Counted from the first letter of the stretch, positions 36,699 to 45,684 are shown. The stretch: 64,000 bases of DNA from Motiliproteus sp047633175 (GCA_047633175.1 JBLIEQ010000010.1:1-64000), one strand, 5' to 3'. Notes: generated by a model not told the origin, from the letters alone. Numbers and translations are program-made.

Positions 36699-37238
36699 AT
36701 GAATACATTACCTGAACCCATCGCCAGACCCAAACCAGGCTCGGCAAAGCCCAACGTTAACAGGGTCAATCGCGATAGCCCTACCGCCCGAATTATGACA
36801 GTAAAAAAGGGTCGTCAAGAGTCGCGAGCCATCTTGCTAAATACAGTCACAGGCGTTGCCTCCGGCAACCGGGCCACCATGCTGAGAAATATTCGCCAAG
36901 GGCTACCCTTTAACGTGATCGAGGCTCTTGAGCAAGCCTACGCGGCCCCCCGTAAAGAACTGGCTGAGGTTCTTTCCATAACGGTTTCCACGTTGTCACG
37001 ACGTAAGAAGGAGGGTCGCCTGCATGCCGATGAATCAGATCGCGTGGCGCGCCTGGCTAGGATCAAGGACACCACTGTAGCGATGATGCAGGGCGATGAT
37101 GATGCGGCTATCAAGTGGTTGCACACACCGTTGGAAATTCTCGGTAACGAAGCCCCGATGGTGCATGCAAGCACCGAAATGGGGTCGCGTGATGTTGAAG
37201 ATCTGATTGGACGTATCCGGCATGGGGTGTTTAGTTGA
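36699..37238 (+). CDS. Xre/MbcA/ParS-type antitoxin of a RES system
   Basis: 179 residues. After a basic, probably disordered N-terminus, the Xre-like part includes RQGLPFNVIEALEQAYAAPR and VLSITVSTLSRRKKEGRLHA. The C-terminal toxin-binding domain has AAIKWLHTPLEILGNEAPM and ends DVEDLIGRIRHGVFS, as in RES-Xre pairs. It neutralises the adjacent toxin and represses the operon. Its TGA overlaps the toxin ATG (TGATG). Confidence 0.9.
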   Translation: MNTLPEPIARPKPGSAKPNVNRVNRDSPTARIMTVKKGRQESRAILLNTVTGVASGNRATMLRNIRQGLPFNVIEALEQAYAAPRKELAEVLSITVSTLSRRKKEGRLHADESDRVARLARIKDTTVAMMQGDDDAAIKWLHTPLEILGNEAPMVHASTEMGSRDVEDLIGRIRHGVFS

Positions 37239-37711
37239 TGCTTTCGGGCTGGCGCATTGCTGACCCTGAATTTTCGGCCACTCCAGATCAGATGATGTCC
37301 GGTGAAGGCGCGTATCTCAATGGAGGGCGCTGGAACAGTAAAGGCGTGCGGGTGGTGTATCTTGGCAGCAGTCTCGCACAGGCCTCGATGGAGCTGCTGA
37401 TTCACCTAGGACGGACCGACATTCTCAATGCGTTCCATAAGATGGAAGTCACTTTAGCCGAGTCCTTGGTGCAACATATCGATCTGACCGATCTCCCCGC
37501 CGACTGGGCGACTCCCAGTATGGCACCTTCGGTGCAAGCGGTTGGTGATGACTGGGTGGCCGATGCTAGTTCGCTGGTGCTACAGGTGCCCAGCGCAGCC
37601 ATACAAGGAGAGTATAATTACCTATACAACCCGCTACACCCTGACGCCGGACTGGCCGTTTTCGGCCTCATCACACCGTTCGATTACGATCCTCGCTTGC
37701 TCAAAGCCTGA
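37238..37711 (+). CDS. RES-domain toxin (NAD-degrading)
   Basis: 157 residues. The name-giving residues are visible: Arg in the GWRIADPEFS start and again GGRWNSKGVRVVYLGSS, Glu in ASMELLIHLGR and Ser in ASSLVLQVPSAA. RES toxins deplete NAD+ in the cytoplasm, a known property of the family. ATG 37238 is chosen because it overlaps the antitoxin stop. The gene appears intact. Confidence 0.9.
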   Translation: MLSGWRIADPEFSATPDQMMSGEGAYLNGGRWNSKGVRVVYLGSSLAQASMELLIHLGRTDILNAFHKMEVTLAESLVQHIDLTDLPADWATPSMAPSVQAVGDDWVADASSLVLQVPSAAIQGEYNYLYNPLHPDAGLAVFGLITPFDYDPRLLKA

Positions 37712-37741
37712 CCGCTTAAGAAGCACCCGAGAATAAACAAA

Positions 37742-37930
37742 GTGCTGATCAATATTGAACACATGAAAGCCAGCATCAGAGCAAAAGTTGAGCATCCGTT
37801 CTGGATTATCAAATGCCAGTTTGGCTTCACTAAGGCACGTTATTGAGGCATTGCTAAGAATGATAACAAACTGGCCATGCTGTTTGCTCTGGCGAATATT
37901 GTCAGAGTGAGTCAGATGATCAAAACATAG
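37742..37930 (+). pseudogene. 3' remnant of an IS5-family transposase
   Basis: Plus-strand translation gives IRAKVEHPFWIIKCQFGFTK, ARY, a TGA at 37844, then GIAKNDNKLAMLFALANIVR ending at TAG. This is the C-terminal signature of IS5-type DDE transposases. The rest of the element is missing. An antisense ORF of 113 residues over it is a shadow. Confidence 0.8.
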
Positions 37931-38031
37931 GGTTAGTGCGCCTGGATGTCGGGAAATCGGCATACAGGCACTCAAAAACGAGCATAAATAGGGTGTTTAC
38001 GCTGCAAACCGAAGTCGATGGATCGATTTGG

Positions 38032-38532
38032 TTAAAAAGAAGGACTTGTTCGCAGGTTCCCTAGATAATCTACCAGATCACTCAGGTCTTGCTCGGCCAT
38101 TGCCCAACGGGGCATGGCGCTATCGAGCGCTTCACCGCTGGGATCAATCCCTTCTCTGATAGCACGCTCAAGCGTCGTTGACGAATAGTTTTCGTGGTCA
38201 CCATGAGTGTCGTCATGCTCTCCAAACAAGGCATCAGGTGTCAATGGAGGTGTCTTGACCCAGAAAAAGGGATACATCCTTTGGCCCCCCTGGCGGTCGG
38301 CGCCGTGGCATCCCGCGCAGCCCCTCGTATGCATACTCTGATGGATATTGCCTCCGGATGTCACGATTGGACGACCATCGAGGCCAACGCCCGTGAAGTA
38401 GATGCGTTCACCGTTGCTGGTGAAGCTGGCCGGATCGTTGGAGCGGTTATTGTGATGATCCATCCCCATACCACAGCCGCTGATGGCGATAGACAGGCTA
38501 ATGAGTGCTGCAGACTTGAGCATTCCATGCAT
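38032..38532 (-). CDS. cytochrome c domain lipoprotein
   Basis: 166 residues. The signal peptide ends in a lipobox, SIAISGC, so the mature protein should be lipid-anchored in the periplasm. One haem c site is CAGCH in TRGCAGCHGADRQGG. The Met-containing region near AMPRWAMAEQDLSDLVDYLG provides the probable axial Met, typical of class I cytochromes c. AGAGGAAC lies six bases before ATG. The gene is flanked by IS5 and IS30 remnants, so it may have been moved or isolated from its partners. The electron donor and acceptor are unknown. Confidence 0.88.
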   Translation of the reverse strand: MHGMLKSAALISLSIAISGCGMGMDHHNNRSNDPASFTSNGERIYFTGVGLDGRPIVTSGGNIHQSMHTRGCAGCHGADRQGGQRMYPFFWVKTPPLTPDALFGEHDDTHGDHENYSSTTLERAIREGIDPSGEALDSAMPRWAMAEQDLSDLVDYLGNLRTSPSF

Positions 38533-38582
38533 ACGGTTGTTCCTCTTGATCTTGCAGATTCAACTCCGGAGTGCATAACCGC

Positions 38583-38703
38583 CTAGGCTGCGTCAGCAGC
38601 CATATGTTCCGCCATTAATTTAGTGGGGGTATCGTATTCTAACGTCTTTCTGGGCCGATTATTGAGCTGAACGATTACCGTATCAACTTCGGGTATAGGC
38701 GAA
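38583..38703 (-). pseudogene. 3' remnant of an IS30-family transposase
   Basis: Minus-strand translation gives VDTVIVQLNNRPRKTLEYDT followed by PTKLMAEHMAADAA and TAG. LNNRPRKTLEY-TP is the C-terminal hallmark of IS30 transposases. Only about 40 codons remain, and the stretch 38704-38830 holds nothing I recognise. Confidence 0.75.
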
Positions 38704-38830
38704 CATCCTTGTCGCTGTCTGTCAGGTTTGGCAAGCATCACCTTATTGCACTGTCACCAGCCCCCTACGGGCAGTGCCGAACCCTGGCTGGAGCGGCTCG
38801 TGATCACTACATCCTACGATCGCTGTTGCC

Positions 38831-39751
38831 TTAAGATAGAGGGCGGTCAGCCTCCTGGCAGTCCCGGGTGAAAGCGTGCATCGCGCGCTTCACCCAATAC
38901 CAGCGGCTTATGAACATCGCACTAAAGATTAGACAACTGCCGGCAAACTGCATCCAGGTCATCCGCTCCCCGTACCAGAGTCCTGCCAGCAACGCGGCCC
39001 ATACCGGCTCCAGAGTCATGATTAGGGCGACATGGCTGGCGGGTGCAAGGCTCTGGGCATAAGTCTGGAGCGCGAAACGGACACTGGTTGCGATCAGGGC
39101 ACTGGCCAGGAACCATCCCAGGGTCGGCCAGGACAGGGTCGACGGCCAGGACTCACCGAGTGCCGACAGCATGATCCCCAGGACGCCTACGACCAACAGC
39201 TGAATAGCGGTCAGTATCACTGTTGGGATTGCCACAGCGAACCGGGAAATCAAGGTAAAGTGTACAGAGAAGAGCAGCGCGGCCATTAGAAACCAACCCT
39301 GTCCGGCTGTCAGCGACACCCCCTTTTCGAGAAATAACAGCGCCAGACCTGAGAGTGCCACCAGTAACGACAACCAGGTACTCCGTGGCGCCCGCTCCCG
39401 ATAGAGCAACCAGGCCATCAGAGGCACCAGCAGGATTCCGAGACTGGCAATAAAGGCGCCGGTGCCCAGATGCAGACTACGTTGTAACCCCAGAATCCAG
39501 CAGAACAGCGCGGCAGCCATCAGGCAACCCAGGCCGACCAGAGAGACAAGCACCCGCTGTTCTTTAACTTGCTGCCAGCCGTCACGGCAAAAGAGCAGCA
39601 AGACCGAGCCTGCCAGCAGGAAACGCAGCCCCATAAAGAGTAATGGCGGTAGTTCGACCAGGGCCTGCTTTGAAAAAATCCAACCCGCTGCAGCCAATAA
39701 AGTGACCAGAAGTAACACTAGATCAGCACGAATCTGAGCAGATAGGGGCAT
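38831..39751 (-). CDS. EamA/DMT-family transporter
   Basis: 306 residues with ten predicted helices arranged as two EamA repeats of five. The first repeat starts LVLLLVTLLAAAGWIFSKQA; the second includes LIMTLEPVWAALLAGLWYGE, the usual E-P-V-W motif near helix 9. It is an inner membrane exporter or importer of small metabolites with unknown substrate. It stands alone. Confidence 0.88.
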   Translation of the reverse strand: MPLSAQIRADLVLLLVTLLAAAGWIFSKQALVELPPLLFMGLRFLLAGSVLLLFCRDGWQQVKEQRVLVSLVGLGCLMAAALFCWILGLQRSLHLGTGAFIASLGILLVPLMAWLLYRERAPRSTWLSLLVALSGLALLFLEKGVSLTAGQGWFLMAALLFSVHFTLISRFAVAIPTVILTAIQLLVVGVLGIMLSALGESWPSTLSWPTLGWFLASALIATSVRFALQTYAQSLAPASHVALIMTLEPVWAALLAGLWYGERMTWMQFAGSCLIFSAMFISRWYWVKRAMHAFTRDCQEADRPLS

Positions 39752-39869
39752 CCTTACCTCATTTAATTATGAATTTATTTTCTTCTGATTCATGACACAC
39801 GCTTTTATTGGCAGGTGATCTTACCTGCGACTGTGTGTCCGAAGAACTATATCCACATCAGTGCCGATC

Positions 39870-39990
39870 GTCAGAAAAGCCGTCAGAAAAGCCGTCAGAA
39901 AAGCCGTCAGGCTGAAGCCTAACCTACAAAAACACATCCATGTGGGTCGGCTTTTGGTGGGCAGAGAGTAGTCCGGCAAGGTTAGCAAGG
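39870..39990. repeat. dispersed intergenic repeat modules (copy 2) with a triplicated 12-mer
   Basis: GTCAGAAAAGCC occurs three times in perfect tandem (39870-39905). It is followed by GTCAGGCTGAAGCCTAACCT, then AGAGTAGTCCGGCAAGGTTA and AGCAAGGCACCGCCATC. These are the modules seen at 5160-5325 but in swapped order. The copy abuts the stop codon of the SDR gene. Confidence 0.65.
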
Positions 39991-39998
39991 CACCGCCA

Positions 39999-40778
39999 TC
40001 AGAACGTTCCCGGAAAAGCACCGCCATCGAGCAGCAGGTTCTGGCCGGTGATAAAGCCGGACTGTTTGCTGCACAAGAAGGCACAGGCGGCGCCGAACTC
40101 CTGGGGATCGCCAAAACGGCGTGCGGGGTTGGCTTGCATCCGTCGCTGGCGGGCTTCGGCTTCGGTGACTCCCAGGCGTTTGGCATCGCCGCCGACGATG
40201 ACCTTCTGGCGGTCGGTATCGAAGGGGCCGGGCAGCAAGCCGTTGATGGTGACGTTGTGTTCGACCGTTTCGCGGGCCAGGCCTGCGACGAAGCCGGTCA
40301 GGCCGCTACGGGCGCCGTTAGATAAGCCGAGAATAGGGATCGGTGCCTTGACCGCGGCCGAGGTGATATTGATGATGCGTCCGAAGCGGCGTTCGATCAT
40401 GCCGTCGACGACCGCCTTGATCAGCATGATCGGCGTCAGCATGTTGGCATTGAGGGCTTCGTTCCAGGCGTTCTCGTCCCAGTCCCGAAAGTTTCCCGGG
40501 GGCGGTCCGCCGGCGTTGGTGATCAGGATATCCGGCTCCGGGCAGGCGGCCAGCACCAGGTCGCGGCCCTGCGCGGTGGTGATATCGGCGGCGACGCAGA
40601 TCACGCTGACGCCGGTCTGCTGTCTGATCTCCTCTGCCGTCTGCTCCAGCGTCTCTGCATTCCGAGCATTGATGACCAGGTTGACGCCCTCCTGGGCCAG
40701 GGCGAAGGCGCAGGCGCGCCCCAGTCCTTTAGAAGCGGCACAGACGATGGCAGTACGGTCTTGTAGTTCGAGATTCAT
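39999..40778 (-). CDS. short-chain dehydrogenase/reductase-family protein with atypical active site
   Basis: 259 residues with a Rossmann start AIVCAASKGLGRACAFAL, the NAG motif (ITNAGGPPPG) and the active-site Ser in IINITSAAVKAP. The usual YxxxK is replaced by LSNGARSGLTGF, giving Asn and Arg at the Tyr and Lys positions. A branch of SDRs shares this S/N/R pattern, so it may not be a conventional oxidoreductase. GGAG lies six bases before ATG. Last gene of the TAXI-TRAP-lhgO operon, 41 bases after lhgO, so it probably acts on the same substrate. Confidence 0.85.
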   Translation of the reverse strand: MNLELQDRTAIVCAASKGLGRACAFALAQEGVNLVINARNAETLEQTAEEIRQQTGVSVICVAADITTAQGRDLVLAACPEPDILITNAGGPPPGNFRDWDENAWNEALNANMLTPIMLIKAVVDGMIERRFGRIINITSAAVKAPIPILGLSNGARSGLTGFVAGLARETVEHNVTINGLLPGPFDTDRQKVIVGGDAKRLGVTEAEARQRRMQANPARRFGDPQEFGAACAFLCSKQSGFITGQNLLLDGGAFPGTF

Positions 40779-40819
40779 GCGGTTCTCCTGACTCTTGAGT
40801 AGGGCTGTTCTTGTTGTTT

Positions 40820-42028
40820 TTACTGTTCTTGCTGCTGCTTGAGGACCCGCTCGACGATATGGCGGCCGATAGGGATCGCCGAGGTCGCAGCCGGGGAGGG
40901 CGCATTGCAGACATGCAGTGACCGCGGACTCTCGGCAAACAGGAAGTCATGCACCAGGGTGCCATCGCGCAGCACTGCCTGGGCACGAATGCCGGCGGGG
41001 TAGGGTTGCAGGTCATCCAATTTGATCGAGGGGCAATACTTCTGCACCAACCGCAGATACCCAGGCTTCCACCAGGAGTTTTTGGTTTCGATCAATCCAG
41101 TTTTCAGGTTGGCCCTGAGCACCCGCCAGAAACCGGGAAAGCGCAGCATATCCCAGATGTCCGCCAGGCTGATATTGATCCGGCCATAGCCTTCGCGTTT
41201 CCAGCCCTGGACGGCGTTGGGACCGACCGTGACCGAACCGTCGATCATTCGGGTAAGGTGGACCCCCAGAAACGGCAGCTCGGGGTCGGGAATCGGATAG
41301 ATCAGATGCTTGACGATGCCGTTCTTTGACGCGGGCAGGCGGTAATACTCGCCCCTGAAGGGCACGATCTGAAAATCGGTGGCGATGCTCAGCATCTTAG
41401 TCAGCCGGTCGGCCATCAGCCCGGAGCAGCAGATCAGATAGCGGCAACTCAGGCTTCCCTGATTCGTCTCAACCTCGATCCCCTCCTTGCTCTCTCGCAT
41501 CCCCGTCACCCGGGTGTTGAGCCGTGTTACCCCGCCGAGTCGCTCAAACTGTTCGGCCATCTTATTGCAGACCTGGCGATAATCGACGATGCCGGTCGCC
41601 GCCACCAGGATGGCACCCAGCCCCTGGATATTGGGTTCCCTATCCCGGAGCTGTTCGGCATCGAGCAGCTCGACCTCGATCTGGTTCTGTTGGCAACGCT
41701 CATACAGCGCCAGCATTCGAGTATGCTCCCCGGCGTTGGTGGCCACCAGCAGCTTGCCGCATTGCTCGAATTTGATGCCGTTCTCTTGGCAGAAGGCGAG
41801 GGTCTTTTCCACGCCTTCGCGGCAGAACTCGGCCTTTAGGCTGCCGGGGGCGTAGTAGACCCCGGCGTGGATCACACCGCTGTTGTGGCCGGTCTGATGG
41901 CGGGCGAATTCCGCCTCTTTTTCCACCAGCGCGATGCGCTTATCAGGGCACTGTTGCTGCAGTTGCCAGGCGGTGGAGAGGCCGATAATACCGCCCCCCA
42001 CCACCAGATAATCAAATTGTTCGGACAT
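40820..42028 (-). CDS. lhgO: L-2-hydroxyglutarate oxidase (FAD)
   Basis: 402 residues. The FAD-binding GxGxxG is in FDYLVVGGGIIGLSTAWQL; HNSGVIHAGVYYAPGSLKAE is characteristic of LhgO/L2HGDH, followed by PFRGEYYRL and GPNAVQGWKREGY. The enzyme oxidises L-2-hydroxyglutarate to 2-oxoglutarate and feeds electrons to the respiratory chain at the membrane. It follows the TRAP permease, and glutaryl-CoA dehydrogenase is nearby, which fits glutarate/2-hydroxyglutarate use. No csiD (glutarate hydroxylase) is in the window. Confidence 0.92.
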   Translation of the reverse strand: MSEQFDYLVVGGGIIGLSTAWQLQQQCPDKRIALVEKEAEFARHQTGHNSGVIHAGVYYAPGSLKAEFCREGVEKTLAFCQENGIKFEQCGKLLVATNAGEHTRMLALYERCQQNQIEVELLDAEQLRDREPNIQGLGAILVAATGIVDYRQVCNKMAEQFERLGGVTRLNTRVTGMRESKEGIEVETNQGSLSCRYLICCSGLMADRLTKMLSIATDFQIVPFRGEYYRLPASKNGIVKHLIYPIPDPELPFLGVHLTRMIDGSVTVGPNAVQGWKREGYGRINISLADIWDMLRFPGFWRVLRANLKTGLIETKNSWWKPGYLRLVQKYCPSIKLDDLQPYPAGIRAQAVLRDGTLVHDFLFAESPRSLHVCNAPSPAATSAIPIGRHIVERVLKQQQEQ

Positions 42029-42113
42029 AGGGGGTCTCTATAAGGTGTGGTTGAGTCTGGCGAAATACAGTCACAAGTTGCCGCGGCTGACGCCGCCGCG
42101 GCTTCCCGATTCG

Positions 42114-44336
42114 CTAAGTGCCGGCTTCAACCGCCTTTGTCTCCGGCGTCTTCTCAGTCGGAACAGTCCTGTCCAGGCGGGTACTACGACTATAGATAAA
42201 CAGCGGCACAAACAGTGCCAGTCCCAGCAACTGCACCCAGATCGGCAGGTTTGGCCAGAGCAACATCAGGCCGCTGGTCAGTGCCAGCACCCGGCCGAGC
42301 AGGCCGATCGGGCCTTCGAGATAGCCCTCCATAAAGCCGGCCAACGCGTAGACCCCGAAGATCGAGAAGAAAAATATTGTCACGATCTCGGTGATGCTGC
42401 CGCCGATAAAGCCGGTGTAGGCGAAGAGCACCGGGATGATATACAGCCCCTTGGCGATCTTCCAGGCGGTCATGCCGGTCGCCATCGGTGGCGTGCCTGC
42501 GATGGCTGCCGCGGCAAAGGCGGTCAGGCACACCGGTGGGGTCACATTGCTGTCTTGGGATAACCAGAAGATGATCATATGTGCCGACAGCAGCACCATC
42601 GACAGTGTTACCGGATCGATCGCCTGTTCGATCAGTGTCCTGCGCAGATCCGCCGGGACGCTGGCCAGCAGCGTTTCGGCCTCGGCCGAACTCATGGGGG
42701 CAGCCAGGGCTGCCAACTGATCGGGGGCGACCAGCATAAAGATCGTTCGGGCGGCCTCGGGCAGGGTGCCATCGACCAGCAGCTGTAACACCTGTGCTTC
42801 GCTGATCAGGGAATAGAGTGCCGGCGCTGACAGCGTCCCCAGCACGATATAGGAGGCCGTGACCGGCAAGCCCATCCCCAGCACCAGCGAGGCGATGGCC
42901 ACCAGCACCAGCGTCAGCAGCAGGCTGCCGCCGGCCCATTCGGTAATCATCAGCGAGAAGGTGTTGCCGATGCCGGTGGTGGAGATCACATTGACGATCA
43001 GGCCGATGGCGACCAGCAGCACCGCGGTGGTGGCCATATTCTTGGAGCCCTGCGCCAGGGCGTCGAGAATATCCCGGAACCCCATCGGATGTTTCGACAG
43101 CCAAGAGGAGACGATCACGGCCAGGATGCTGATACCTGCGGCATAGGTGGGGGTAAAACCGTAGATCAGCAACGCGACCAACACCGCCAGCGGCAGCAGG
43201 AACTGCCAGCCACCCTTGAACACCTCCAGCACCGAGGGCACGTCGACTTCTACCGCCTGGGCGTAACTGCGCTGGGCTTCGATACGCACGAAAAAACCGA
43301 CCGACAGAAAATAGAGCAGCGCCGGCAGGGCCGCATAGGCGATGATCTCAAGGTAAGGGATTTGGGTATAGGAGGCCATGATAAAGGCGCCCGCACCCAT
43401 CACCGGAGGCATCAGCTGGCCACCGGTGGAGGCTGCGGCTTCGACCCCTGCGGCAAACTTGGCGGGGAAGCCCGCCTTGCGCATCAGCGGAATGGTGATC
43501 ACGCCGGTAGAGACGGTATTGGCGACCGAGGAACCCGATACCGAGCCCATCAGCCCGGAACCGAACACGGCAACAAACCCAGGGCCCCCGATAAAGCGGC
43601 CGGCGATACTGCGCGACAGGTCGACAATAAAGTCACCCGCTCCGGATTTAACCAGGAAGGCGCCGAACAGGATAAACATAAACACGTAGGTCCAGGAGAT
43701 TCGGGCGATGGTGCCGAACATTCCCTCACCGCTGAAGAAACTGCGGAACATCAGGGTTTCAAAGCTCAGGCCGGGGAAGTTGAAGACCCCGCCCAGATAC
43801 TGGCCCCACCAGAACACATAGCTCAATGCGACCAGGATCAGCACCGGAATAAACCAGCCGGTGGTACGTCGGGTCAGCTCGAGGGCGACCAGGATAGCGA
43901 GAATAGAGGCGACCCAGTCACTGGCGATGAAGGTCACCCCGCGTGCATAGAGGGCGTCCTCAAACAGAATTAGATAAAGCGTACAGCCCACCGCAGTCAG
44001 GCCGATGATCAGGTCAAGCGCCAGCGCCAGCTTGGGCGAGCGCGGGGTTTTTTGGATCGGCACCATCAGGGCGCAGATCAGGGCAAAGCCACCGAAGTGG
44101 ATCGCCGATACCCAGAGTCCGGACAGGGTGCCCAGGGTATTGAAATAGATATGGGCCAGCGCGAATATGATCCCCAGCCAGTAGACGGCCTTGCCCGCCA
44201 GGCTGTTTGGGCTGCGCTGGGAAAGCTCCAGCTTCTTCAGCTTGCGCTGGGTTTCCTCAGGGGAGAGCGTACTGCTGTGGTTACGGATATCGCTCTCGAG
44301 ACGCTCGCTAGGAGCATCGTTGGGAGTAGAGGCCAT
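42114..44336 (-). CDS. TRAP transporter permease, fused DctQ-DctM (TAXI type)
   Basis: 740 residues from ATG 44336. The frame extends to 44396, but that part is the intercistronic hairpin. The N-terminus is soluble and charged; a four-helix DctQ-like part precedes the large DctM-like part with GAFLVKSGAGDFIVDLSRSI, GSVSGSSVANTVSTGVITIP and GGQLMPPVMGAGAFIMA. This fused form pairs with TAXI binding proteins. It imports organic acids into the cytoplasm using a sodium or proton gradient. Transcribed after the TAXI gene. Confidence 0.93.
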   Translation of the reverse strand: MASTPNDAPSERLESDIRNHSSTLSPEETQRKLKKLELSQRSPNSLAGKAVYWLGIIFALAHIYFNTLGTLSGLWVSAIHFGGFALICALMVPIQKTPRSPKLALALDLIIGLTAVGCTLYLILFEDALYARGVTFIASDWVASILAILVALELTRRTTGWFIPVLILVALSYVFWWGQYLGGVFNFPGLSFETLMFRSFFSGEGMFGTIARISWTYVFMFILFGAFLVKSGAGDFIVDLSRSIAGRFIGGPGFVAVFGSGLMGSVSGSSVANTVSTGVITIPLMRKAGFPAKFAAGVEAAASTGGQLMPPVMGAGAFIMASYTQIPYLEIIAYAALPALLYFLSVGFFVRIEAQRSYAQAVEVDVPSVLEVFKGGWQFLLPLAVLVALLIYGFTPTYAAGISILAVIVSSWLSKHPMGFRDILDALAQGSKNMATTAVLLVAIGLIVNVISTTGIGNTFSLMITEWAGGSLLLTLVLVAIASLVLGMGLPVTASYIVLGTLSAPALYSLISEAQVLQLLVDGTLPEAARTIFMLVAPDQLAALAAPMSSAEAETLLASVPADLRRTLIEQAIDPVTLSMVLLSAHMIIFWLSQDSNVTPPVCLTAFAAAAIAGTPPMATGMTAWKIAKGLYIIPVLFAYTGFIGGSITEIVTIFFFSIFGVYALAGFMEGYLEGPIGLLGRVLALTSGLMLLWPNLPIWVQLLGLALFVPLFIYSRSTRLDRTVPTEKTPETKAVEAGT

Positions 44337-44372
44337 AGGGCTACCTGCTGCGTGGATTCGATGGCGTAGTGC

Positions 44373-44400
44373 ATGCTTGCCGGGCGCACCCGGCAAGCAT
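44373..44400 (-). terminator. intercistronic hairpin between TAXI and TRAP genes
   Basis: ATGCTTGCCGGG and CCCGGCAAGCAT form a perfect 12-bp stem with loop CGCA and no T-tract, 19 bases after the TAXI stop codon. It more likely stabilises the TAXI mRNA or attenuates read-through to the permease than stops transcription fully. Confidence 0.6.
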
Positions 44401-44419
44401 TGGGTCAGAACCGCTCTTG

Positions 44420-45451
44420 TTAGTCCGCGATCAGCGATGCCGGGATCTTGATACCCTGTTCACGATAGAAGCGTGCTGCACCCGGATGCAACGGCACAGG
44501 CAGGCCCGCGATCGCTTTTTCCAGACTCATCGCCTTGGTGGCCTTATGGATACCATTCAGGAAAGGCAGGTTTTCATACATGGTCTTGGTCAGCAGGTAG
44601 ACGTCCTCTTCTGGGATATCATCGCGCACCGCCAGGAAGTTAGGCTGGGCAATGGTGTGGGCATCTTTGCTTTGGCCGGGGTAGGTGTTGGCCGCAATGG
44701 TGTAAGGGGTCCAGAGGTCATAGTTACCGTTGGCACGTTTAACCTGCTCGGCGTCGAAATCCAGAATCGTGATCTCTTCGCCCAGCGCTGCAAAAGCGCG
44801 TGTGACGGCGCTGGCAGGCACGCCAGCCGGGGTATTCATGCCAACAATAGAACCGTTCTGAAGCGCATCGGCGCTGGGGCCGTAACCCATATAGGCCAGA
44901 TCGAAATCATCGGCATTAGTGCCCAGCCCCTTCAGGATCTGACGACCGGAACCCTCGGTACCCGAGTTACGCTTGCCGATCGAAAATTTCTCACCCTTGA
45001 GGTCCGCAAGATCATCGACGGTCCCTGTTTTTGCATGCTCGCTCAGCACCACGAAATGCTCGACGTTCTGCCACAGCATACTGATCGAACGCAGGTTCTT
45101 TTGCGGACCGCTCTGTTTAACCGCGCCTTCGCCGCTCCAGGCCCAGGCACCATAGAGCCCCTGTAGGATAGCAAACTGGGCTTCATTCTCACGCAGCATC
45201 TTGACGTTTTCGCCTGAGCCGGCAGAGCTGATCGCCGATAGGGAGACCTTGTGGGTGGGGGCTAATTTGACCTTGGTTAGGGTTGCCAGGGCAACGCCGA
45301 CCGGGTAATAGGTGCCGCCGGTGGATGCGGTGGCCAGGATGTAGGATCTGTCTTCGGCTGCCTGGGCGGGCTGCAGGGTTAGCGCCAGGGAGGTACCCAG
45401 GGTTAATGCCAGTCCTAATCCTTTAACAAAACGTCGCTTGCTGTTCATCAT
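44420..45451 (-). CDS. TAXI-family TRAP transporter solute-binding protein (copy 1)
   Basis: 343 residues. A signal peptide ends near LTLQPAQAAE, placing the protein in the periplasm. YILATASTGGTYYPVGVALA, ISSAGSGENVKML, KRNSGTEGSGRQIL and GIHKATKAM are TAXI-family landmarks. It captures the substrate for the fused TRAP permease downstream. A closely similar second copy of the same length lies upstream; by eye about four fifths of residues agree. A sigma54-type promoter lies about 95 bases upstream of the ATG. Confidence 0.93.
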   Translation of the reverse strand: MMNSKRRFVKGLGLALTLGTSLALTLQPAQAAEDRSYILATASTGGTYYPVGVALATLTKVKLAPTHKVSLSAISSAGSGENVKMLRENEAQFAILQGLYGAWAWSGEGAVKQSGPQKNLRSISMLWQNVEHFVVLSEHAKTGTVDDLADLKGEKFSIGKRNSGTEGSGRQILKGLGTNADDFDLAYMGYGPSADALQNGSIVGMNTPAGVPASAVTRAFAALGEEITILDFDAEQVKRANGNYDLWTPYTIAANTYPGQSKDAHTIAQPNFLAVRDDIPEEDVYLLTKTMYENLPFLNGIHKATKAMSLEKAIAGLPVPLHPGAARFYREQGIKIPASLIAD

Positions 45452-45545
45452 ACTGCTGATCCTTATTTACTTGTTGTTATCTAGGAAAGTATAGGAAGTG
45501 CTATCCAGGAACGAGCTGTCTGAAAATGTCCCGTACTGAGGTTAT

Positions 45546-45561
45546 AGCAATGACTATGCCA
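45546..45561 (-). promoter_or_regulatory. sigma54 (-24/-12) promoter of TAXI copy 1
   Basis: Minus strand TGGCATAGTCATTGCT has GG and GC separated by exactly 10 bases, close to the consensus TGGCAC-N5-TTGCT. The predicted transcript start is near 45535, leaving a leader of about 85 bases. Confidence 0.85.
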
Positions 45562-45666
45562 CTCTTGAGTATTGTTTTTAAGATATTGTTTTATAGTTTG
45601 TATTTAAAAAAAAGATCCGATCACAGTCTGAGTTAAGCCATTTTTAGCCGATCTCTCAGGCTGTAG

Positions 45667-45684
45667 TAAGCAAGATATTGCTTA
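45667..45684. promoter_or_regulatory. dyad operator upstream of TAXI copy 1, probable activator site
   Basis: TAAGCAAGATATTGCTTA is a 7-bp inverted repeat around GATA, about 115 bases upstream of the sigma54 promoter. This is the position expected for a DctD/NtrC-type enhancer, with an AT-rich stretch between that could bind IHF. The rest of 45452-45879 contains no gene. Confidence 0.65.

Noticed and set aside
37634..37975. 113-residue minus-strand ORF
   Set aside because: It is antisense to the IS5 transposase tail; the plus-strand reading is the recognisable one.
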